NCBI RefSeq assembly: GCF_030547075.1
Contig: NZ_JAUOQH010000014.1
Span: 54,874 to 118,873, forward strand
Length of the DNA stretch: 64,000 nt
Direction: 5' to 3'
DNA from: Alteromonas sp. 1_MG-2023
GTDB taxonomy: Bacteria > Pseudomonadota > Gammaproteobacteria > Enterobacterales > Alteromonadaceae
Position 1 is the first letter of the stretch, and each line of letters begins with the position of its first letter. Below are positions 57,893-64,000 of the stretch, one piece after another. A program made the position numbers and the translations under genes. Below the pieces are notes generated by a model. The model was given only the letters and a program-made list of their open reading frames with translations. It made no database searches and was not told the origin of the DNA.

Positions 57893-59860
57893 GTGGGTCA
57901 CATTGGACATTTTACAAAGCGCATTACCTTTGCAATGGCGACAGCCACCAGCGTGCTATATTTAGCAGGCTGCGGGAGCACACCTGAACCCACCTCGGCA
58001 CCTAAAGTTGCCACTACTGAGCCTGTGAAAGCGCAAGTAGAACAGAACATCACGCCAGAACATAAATTGGTAGAAGCAAAAAAAGTATGGCTTCAAACCC
58101 GAGACAAAGTTAAGCGAGACACATTACTGCTAGATGCAGTGGGCCTTTATATTGCTCAAGGCGATAGGATATTAGCGCAACAAATTTTGTTTGAAATGAA
58201 GCAGGACGGTGTCGCCACCTCGTTGCAGGATAGCTACGCCATTCATGTGGCAATGGCTTATCAAAACGACCCATCTTCGTCGCCAGCACAACTTACGACA
58301 ATGCTAGAAGATGTAAACAGTAGCCCTGCACTTACTGCTAAATTGGCAGAGCTTCAAGCAGATCTCTATGCCAAACAAGGGTTATGGGCAAAGGCGGCAA
58401 ATAGCGTTTTGTCTACCGAGCTAGAAGATGAGCAAAAAGTGGCGCAGGTGTGGACATTTTTGAACCAAATACCTGCCGATGAACTCACAAAAAGTGAAAA
58501 TCAGTACCCTAAATTGCAACCCTTCTTTGCCCTTCGTCAGTTAACTATCGAAAATGCAAGAAACCCGCAGCAGTTAAAGCAATCAATTGGGCAATATAAA
58601 CAAGTTTATGCTGGCCATATGTTGTCCCAGCATTTACCTAAAGACGTCGCGATAGCGGAAGAACTCGCCGCCCCTCAAATTCGTGAGTTGGTAGTATTAT
58701 TGCCACTAAGTGGTAGGCTCGCGGCGACTGGCGAAACAGTTAAAGATGGCATTATGGCAGGCTACTATCAGCAGCTTCAACAAACCAGTAATCCAAATAG
58801 CTTACCTGCCATTCGGTTTGTAGATACTACCAATGCCGATACTGAAACTATGATTGCAGCTATTGGCGACGCTAAATTTATAGTGGGCCCACTATTAAAA
58901 GAAACCGTTGAGAAATTAATACCAGCGTTACCGCCTGGCGTGAACATGCTAGCGTTAAACCGCCCAGACGAAATGCCGATAATGTTAGATAGCTCAGCCT
59001 CAGTAAACTCAGAGCCTTTAAGCCCAGAAGCGGTTAACACTGAATCTGAGATGCCTTCCAGCGCCGCGCCAGCCGTTAATTATTTCGCCCTTGCGCCGGA
59101 AGATGAGGCAAATCAGCTTGCAGAGTTTATTTATAGCAAAGGCTTTAGAGCGCCTATTGTTATTGCGGCACAGAGCAACTTGTATCAGCGAATGAACGAT
59201 GCGTTTAAAACCCGTTGGAACACATTGCATGAACAAGAAGTTCAAGCGCGACGTGCGAATATAACCTCTGTTACGTTCAATGATAGTGAATCGTTGCGAG
59301 AAGGTATTACGCAAGCCTTAGACGTAGCACAAAGTAATCAGCGTATTAATCAAATTGAATACATGACCAATGAAGAAGTGTATAACATGCCCCGTAGCAG
59401 ACGAGACATCGATGCTATTGTCGCTTTCGCTTCACCACAAGATACCCAGCTTTTAAACCCAATTATCGAAGCTAGCTTAAACCCGTACGATGGAAAACAA
59501 GTGCCAGTTTATGCGACCTCTCGCTCAATGGACTACAACAGCGGCAAGAACCAATGGCGTGATTTACAAAACGTACGCTTTATCGATATGCCTTGGATGA
59601 TGCCAGATCATAAATGGCAGCAACTTGCTCAAGAAACTAAGCAAACCTGGCCTGATCGCAGCACTTTGCAAAATAGATTATTCGCCTTCGGTGTAGATGC
59701 ATATGAATTACTCCCTCAATTAGGGATGCTAAATACCTTGTCGTACATCACATTCGACGGGTTGACCGGCACGCTAACACTAAATGAAAACAGTGAAGTA
59801 GAACGAAACTTACCTCAAGCCGTTATACGTAACGAGCGTGTGCAAATGCTAATGGAGTAA
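57893..59860 (+). CDS. lpoA: LpoA, outer-membrane lipoprotein activator of PBP1a
   Basis: 655 residues from the GTG at 57893, with AAAGGAAA in place; an ATG-like start at 57836 is less likely. Lipobox LAGC around residue 26. N-terminal helical TPR-like half and C-terminal periplasmic-binding-protein-like half (IRELVVLLPLSGRLAATGETVKDGIMAGYY). It activates the class A peptidoglycan synthase PBP1a from the outer membrane. First gene of the lpoA-yraN-diaA-dolP cluster. Confidence 0.94.
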   Translation: MGHIGHFTKRITFAMATATSVLYLAGCGSTPEPTSAPKVATTEPVKAQVEQNITPEHKLVEAKKVWLQTRDKVKRDTLLLDAVGLYIAQGDRILAQQILFEMKQDGVATSLQDSYAIHVAMAYQNDPSSSPAQLTTMLEDVNSSPALTAKLAELQADLYAKQGLWAKAANSVLSTELEDEQKVAQVWTFLNQIPADELTKSENQYPKLQPFFALRQLTIENARNPQQLKQSIGQYKQVYAGHMLSQHLPKDVAIAEELAAPQIRELVVLLPLSGRLAATGETVKDGIMAGYYQQLQQTSNPNSLPAIRFVDTTNADTETMIAAIGDAKFIVGPLLKETVEKLIPALPPGVNMLALNRPDEMPIMLDSSASVNSEPLSPEAVNTESEMPSSAAPAVNYFALAPEDEANQLAEFIYSKGFRAPIVIAAQSNLYQRMNDAFKTRWNTLHEQEVQARRANITSVTFNDSESLREGITQALDVAQSNQRINQIEYMTNEEVYNMPRSRRDIDAIVAFASPQDTQLLNPIIEASLNPYDGKQVPVYATSRSMDYNSGKNQWRDLQNVRFIDMPWMMPDHKWQQLAQETKQTWPDRSTLQNRLFAFGVDAYELLPQLGMLNTLSYITFDGLTGTLTLNENSEVERNLPQAVIRNERVQMLME

Positions 59861-59866
59861 ATAACA

Positions 59867-60208
59867 TTGTCCGTATTGCAAGGGAATGCAGCAGAAAACA
59901 AGGCCGTTGATTACTTAGAGGAACAAGGGCTTACATTACGTTGTCGTAATTACCGAACTAAACGTGGTGAACTTGATATTGTTATGCAAGATGGCGACAC
60001 CATTGTTTGCGTAGAAGTGAAGTTTCGCAAAAAATCGCAGTATGGTCACGCTGCCGAATTTGTCACCATGAAGAAACTTCAACGAATTCAGGCTGCGTTT
60101 GCGTTCTATTTGTTAGATAATAAGCTTAATCCCGCGTCTACCCCATTACGCATAGACGTTATCGCCATTGATGGAAGCGACCTTCAATGGCTTAAAAATA
60201 TCGGATAA
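59867..60208 (+). CDS. yraN: YraN/UPF0102 nuclease-fold protein
   Basis: 113 residues; TTG start 6 bp after the lpoA stop with GGAG upstream. The Holliday-junction-resolvase-like core is visible: GNAAENKAVDYLEEQGL, RCRNYRTKRGELDIVMQDGDTIVCVEVKFR and later the basic helix. Restriction-nuclease fold, function unproven. Confidence 0.93.
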   Translation: MSVLQGNAAENKAVDYLEEQGLTLRCRNYRTKRGELDIVMQDGDTIVCVEVKFRKKSQYGHAAEFVTMKKLQRIQAAFAFYLLDNKLNPASTPLRIDVIAIDGSDLQWLKNIG

Positions 60209-60241
60209 ACCGCGCGTAGTTGTTAGGTATGCTGGTGAATA

Positions 60242-60353
60242 GGTGTAGGTAGTACTTAGGCTGTAGTAAACCCTCCGCCGCATGGATGCGGGGGCGGAGC
60301 TACCATGGATGGGTTCACAGCGTGTTTACGGAAGCCTAAGTACTGCCTGCGCC
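60242..60353. repeat. 112-bp hairpin repeat element between yraN and diaA
   Basis: Outer arms at 60242-60262 and 60333-60353 pair over 21 bp (core AGTACTTAGGCT with AGCCTAAGTACT), with three differences that are all G-U compatible in RNA. Inside, GTAAAC pairs with GTTTAC and a GC-rich hairpin lies at 60273-60299 (CTCCGCCGCAT against ATGCG...GGCGGAG). No coding potential. Size and cloverleaf shape suggest a mobile or structural intergenic repeat transcribed with the operon. Confidence 0.75.
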
Positions 60354-60419
60354 AGATTCTCAAGCCCTACACCCTAAAGCGTGTTATGCACTCAATATTG
60401 AGACTGCTTGATATCCTGA

Positions 60420-61034
<615 letters not shown>

Positions 61035-61046
61035 CGTTCCCCTTCT

Positions 61047-61628
61047 ATGAAACGAATTAAAACGTTAAGTATTACCCTAGTATCATTTTTTTTTGTGATG
61101 CAGTTACAAGGCTGCGTGGTGGCTGTTGGCGCCGCGGGAGCCGTAGCAGCTAAAGTAGCGAACGACAGACGCACTGTTGGCACACAACTAGATGACCAAA
61201 ACGCTGATGGCGCTGTGGCTTATCAGTGGTCTAAAAGTGAAGAACTCAAAGCTCAAACTAACCTGCAAGTAGATATGTATAACGGCATAGCCTTACTTAC
61301 CGGCCAAGCGCCTACGCAAGCTTTAATAGACGAAGCAGTTAGGCGCGCCCAAGAAGTTGATTACTTGAAGAAAATTCATAATCAAATTCGTATTGGCGAG
61401 CCTATTGGTGCAGGCACCCAAGCTAATGATATCTGGCTAGCGTCAAAAGTCCGCACCAAGATAGTGGCCGATGAACGCGTGCCTGCGCTGCAAGTAAAAG
61501 TAGTAGTGCAAGACTCTGAAGTGTTCTTAATGGGCCGATTAACCAATGCAGAAGCTAATGCTGCTGTAGATATTGCAAGGAACATAACGGGCGTAGCCCG
61601 CGTAGTGCGCGCATTTGAGATCATTTAG
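61047..61628 (+). CDS. dolP: DolP (YraP), BON-domain outer-membrane lipoprotein
   Basis: 193 residues. Lipobox LQGC near residue 23. Two BON domains (about 47-115 and 120-193), with DMYNGIALLTGQAP and VVVQDSEVFLMGRLTNAEAN. In E. coli DolP keeps the outer membrane and BAM complex intact and localises to the division site. Ends the yraN-diaA-dolP set; a TTG-initiated transporter overlaps its end by 14 bp. Confidence 0.94.
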   Translation: MKRIKTLSITLVSFFFVMQLQGCVVAVGAAGAVAAKVANDRRTVGTQLDDQNADGAVAYQWSKSEELKAQTNLQVDMYNGIALLTGQAPTQALIDEAVRRAQEVDYLKKIHNQIRIGEPIGAGTQANDIWLASKVRTKIVADERVPALQVKVVVQDSEVFLMGRLTNAEANAAVDIARNITGVARVVRAFEII

Positions 61629-63027
61629 TCGCGATACCGCAACGGCCCTGCTGGTTGCTGGGGCCTTGTTTATGGAAATTCTGGATGCCACGGTGATCAC
61701 CACCGCGCTTCCCGTTATTGCCGCTGATTTTGGCGTGCCTGCAACCCAACTTTCTATTGGCGTTTCTGCCTATCTTGTTGCCGTTACTTTTTTCATTCCT
61801 CTAAGTGGCTATGTTGCCGACAAATTTGGTGCTCGTAATGTATTTATGGCTGCCATTGTCATTTTTGTGGTGGCATCAATACTGTGCGGAATCAGTACCA
61901 ACCTAACTAGTTTTACGTTATCTCGTATTATGCAGGGCATTGGCGGTGCCCTGATGGTGCCTGTAGGCCGTTTAGTAGTGCTGCGAGACTTACCCAAAGA
62001 AAAGCTAGTTAAAACTGTGGCCATTATTACGTGGCCCGCATTAAGTGCTCCGATTCTTGGCCCAGTATTAGGGGGCTGGATTGCCACCCACTTAAGCTGG
62101 CAATGGATATTCTTTATGAATGTGCCATTAGGGATATTCGCGCTTATTGCTTCCGCTTATTTGCTTGAGAACTTCACCGCCAATGTAGGTAAGTTTGATG
62201 TGGTAGGTTTTCTGCTAACCGGCATTGGCTTTGCCTCTTTTATGGCTGGCATAGAGCTATTTGCTGGGCACAACACCTCTACCCTACTGGGCGCCGTGGT
62301 GACCGGGTTAGGGCTTCTATTATTGTTAGCTGCGGTATTTCATATTCGCCGTGCTAAAAAACCTTTGTTTTCTTTTGAAGCCATGCAGTTTCGTACTTTT
62401 CGCTTATCAATGTACGGCGGCTCGGTGGTACGTATTGCCCTAGGCAGTGCGCCGTTTTTGGTGCCGCTTATGCTGCAATTGGGTATGGGTTACTCGCCGG
62501 TAGAAGCAGGCACATTACTGCTATGGCTGTTTGTAGGCAATATAGCCATTAAGCCAGCTACCACATGGATAATGAACACCTTTGGTTTTAAGCGGGTACT
62601 TATTGTAAATGGCATTATGATTTCGCTAGGTTTTGTAGCCCTATCGTTTATAACCCAACAAAGCTCATCGTTTATTATTGCTGTAATTTTATTTGTTAGC
62701 GGTGTGAATAGGTCGATGCATTTAACCCTACTAAACACTATCGCCTTTGCGGATGTACCAAAAGACAAAATGCGCGACGCAAACACACTAGGTGCTATTT
62801 TGATGCAAATGAACCGTGGCATGGGGATCACCATTTCTGCGCTTATGCTGGCCGTTGCTTCTCTGATGGTAGGAAATTCAAGCAGTGATCCGTCGCTTAT
62901 CAACTTCAAAATTGCCATGGCCATGATGGCGGTAGTAGCGCTGCTGAGTATTACCGACAGCCTGATGCTATCGAAAACCGATGGCGATTCGGTTTTGGAA
63001 AAGCGACTAAAAAAACAGTTAAGCTGA
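61615..63027 (+). CDS. MFS drug-resistance transporter, DHA2/EmrB-like
   Basis: 470-residue membrane carrier with 12-14 helices. Family signatures: DATVITTALPVIAADFG, LSGYVADKFGARNVFM, SRIMQGIGGALMVPVGRL and GPVLGGWIATHLSWQWIFFMNVPLG. Start TTG at 61615, inside the end of dolP, so translation coupling is likely; no other start fits. Substrate unknown. No regulator or membrane-fusion partner is adjacent. Confidence 0.88.
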   Translation: MRSFSRDTATALLVAGALFMEILDATVITTALPVIAADFGVPATQLSIGVSAYLVAVTFFIPLSGYVADKFGARNVFMAAIVIFVVASILCGISTNLTSFTLSRIMQGIGGALMVPVGRLVVLRDLPKEKLVKTVAIITWPALSAPILGPVLGGWIATHLSWQWIFFMNVPLGIFALIASAYLLENFTANVGKFDVVGFLLTGIGFASFMAGIELFAGHNTSTLLGAVVTGLGLLLLLAAVFHIRRAKKPLFSFEAMQFRTFRLSMYGGSVVRIALGSAPFLVPLMLQLGMGYSPVEAGTLLLWLFVGNIAIKPATTWIMNTFGFKRVLIVNGIMISLGFVALSFITQQSSSFIIAVILFVSGVNRSMHLTLLNTIAFADVPKDKMRDANTLGAILMQMNRGMGITISALMLAVASLMVGNSSSDPSLINFKIAMAMMAVVALLSITDSLMLSKTDGDSVLEKRLKKQLS

Positions 63028-63170
63028 GGTAGTGCAGGCAGGTGCTATTGTTCAGGTAAAGTAAATAATGTAATTACCAAAGGTGTGATTACCTCCAGAT
63101 TATCTCAATTTAAACCGACATATCAGCAACCGACTTAATTATATCTGACAGGCCGTTGTGTACCTTGAGT
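63028..63170. other. Intergenic region before the IS30 remnant
   Basis: 143 bp after the MFS gene. The end nearest the IS contains GAGTTCAATCGATGGGCGCA-like sequence (63168 onward), probably the IS terminal inverted repeat overlapping the transposase stop. No terminator for the MFS gene seen. Confidence 0.4.
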
Positions 63171-64000
63171 TCAATCGATGGGCGCAACACATCGGTTAAA
63201 TTTCTGTGATGGTGTTTCATAGTCTAACGTCTTTCTCGGTCTTTCGTTAAGTTGTCTCGCTACACTGCTAAGTTTTTGTTGGCTGTGTGCCGATAAGTCG
63301 GTACTTTTGGGAAAATACTGCCGCAGTAATCGATTGGTGTTTTCATTGGTACCACGTTGCCACGGTGAGTAAGGATCGCAAAGGTAGACTTTTATGTCAG
63401 TGGCTAGCGTGAATTGTTTGTGGTCTTTAATTTCTCTCCCCCTGTCCCAAGTTAGAGATTTATATAGTTCCTTAGGTAGCTTTTGAGCGTGTTTGATAAG
63501 TGCAGCAATCACGGTCGACGTTTTACTATCATCCACTTTCGCCAACATTACGAACCGAGAGTGCCTCTCTACTAGTGTCGCTATGTAACTGTTGTTAGAG
63601 CCACATATAAGGTCGCCTTCCCAGTGACCGGGTATAGCTCTATCTTCAACTGATGCAGGTCGTTCACTTATAGAAACGGCATAAGGGATTTTTCCCAGAC
63701 CTAATCTTTTCAGTGAAGCTTGACGAGACTTGCGAACCGCTCTTTTTGACCGCAAACACTTCTGCAGTTCTTTCTTTAGAGCGCCTCGCGTCTGAATGAA
63801 GAGTGTTTTATAGATGGTTTCGTGAGACACTTACATTTCCTGATTACCGGGATATTGTCGCTTTAACCAACCCGCAATTTGTTGTGGTGACCATGCCCTT
63901 TTAAGCTTAACAGCTATTATTTAACATAACTCTGGGGATCCAATTAACTTACATGGCTTAGGTCTCAATGCTTCGTCCCGGGCTCGTTGTTCAGCTTTTA
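63171..64000 (-). pseudogene. IS30-family transposase, broken by two in-frame stop codons and cut by the window edge
   Basis: DDE transposase of IS30 type. The intact part from 63830 holds VSHETIYKTLF, the catalytic Asp in WEGDLI, the second Asp in TWDRG and Glu in GTNENTN. Reading further upstream in the same frame continues the family domain (SPQQIAGWLKRQYPGNQEM) but crosses TAA at 63831-63833 (likely CAA to TAA) and another TAA at 63921-63923. A shortened product from the GTG at 63830 would lack the N-terminal DNA-binding part. Confidence 0.88.

Overview
The window looks like a stretch of chromosome from a marine gammaproteobacterium of the Alteromonas type. This is inferred from gene content and order, not from a database search: the yraL-lpoA-yraN-diaA-dolP block, pilT/pilU divergent from yggS-proC-yggT, a thrABC operon with a leader peptide, a PrsK/PrsR (PEP-CTERM) two-component system, a PL7 alginate lyase and an aceK. 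Coding density is ordinary, and nearly all genes are core metabolism or housekeeping. I see no prophage, CRISPR array, rRNA or tRNA.

Layout. 0-3.3 kb: the 5' part of a peroxiredoxin, a TPR-GGDEF diguanylate cyclase and a small GFA-fold zinc protein. 3.3-8 kb: prsR, prsK and a FabH-like ketoacyl synthase. 8-13 kb: a collagen-repeat choice-of-anchor lipoprotein, an M48 lipoprotein protease, an MscS channel and a 54-residue membrane peptide. 13-16 kb: rsmE, gshB, yqgE, ruvX. 16.3-21.4 kb: a DUF2007/zinc-ribbon protein and pilU-pilT, divergent from yggS-proC-yggT-DUF4426. 21.5-28 kb: a REP-associated (Y1/HUH) transposase gene, fadH, a VOC protein, the alginate lyase and a GST. 28.6-32.8 kb: yaaA, tal-pgi and a DUF3545 peptide. 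33-38.7 kb: thrL-thrA-thrB-thrC-ung. 38.8-43 kb: a LysR regulator divergent from glutathione-dependent formaldehyde dehydrogenase, a PEP-CTERM-type exported protein and a degenerate phosphatase-like protein. 43.2-46 kb: an arsenic operon (arsR, arsC, arsH, acr3). 46.2-50.8 kb: a receiver-only protein, aceK and a two-component system. 50.8-56.8 kb: DUF3833 and chalcone-isomerase-like proteins, an ACC-deaminase-family PLP enzyme, two orphan proteins and the carboxyspermidine pathway pair. 56.9-63 kb: rsmI divergent from lpoA-yraN-diaA-dolP-MFS. 63.2-64 kb: a broken IS30-family transposase at the edge.

The strongest non-gene signals are: (1) a complete, easily missed threonine attenuation leader (23-residue Thr/Ile-rich peptide plus terminator) before thrA; (2) a family of short GTGGGTGTCC-type elements that flank the Y1 transposase as a perfect 12-bp inverted pair and recur in intergenic regions within about 6 kb on either side, in opposite orientations left and right of it; (3) a 112-bp hairpin element between yraN and diaA whose arm differences are all G-U compatible; (4) short, imperfect tandem repeats that start at or span the stop codons of fadH, the GST gene and acr3, with similar degenerate arrays in other intergenic regions; (5) two back-to-back ribosome sites in the only 24 bp separating pilT and yggS. 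No single new multi-gene defence or metabolic system is evident; the novelty here lies in repeats and regulation.
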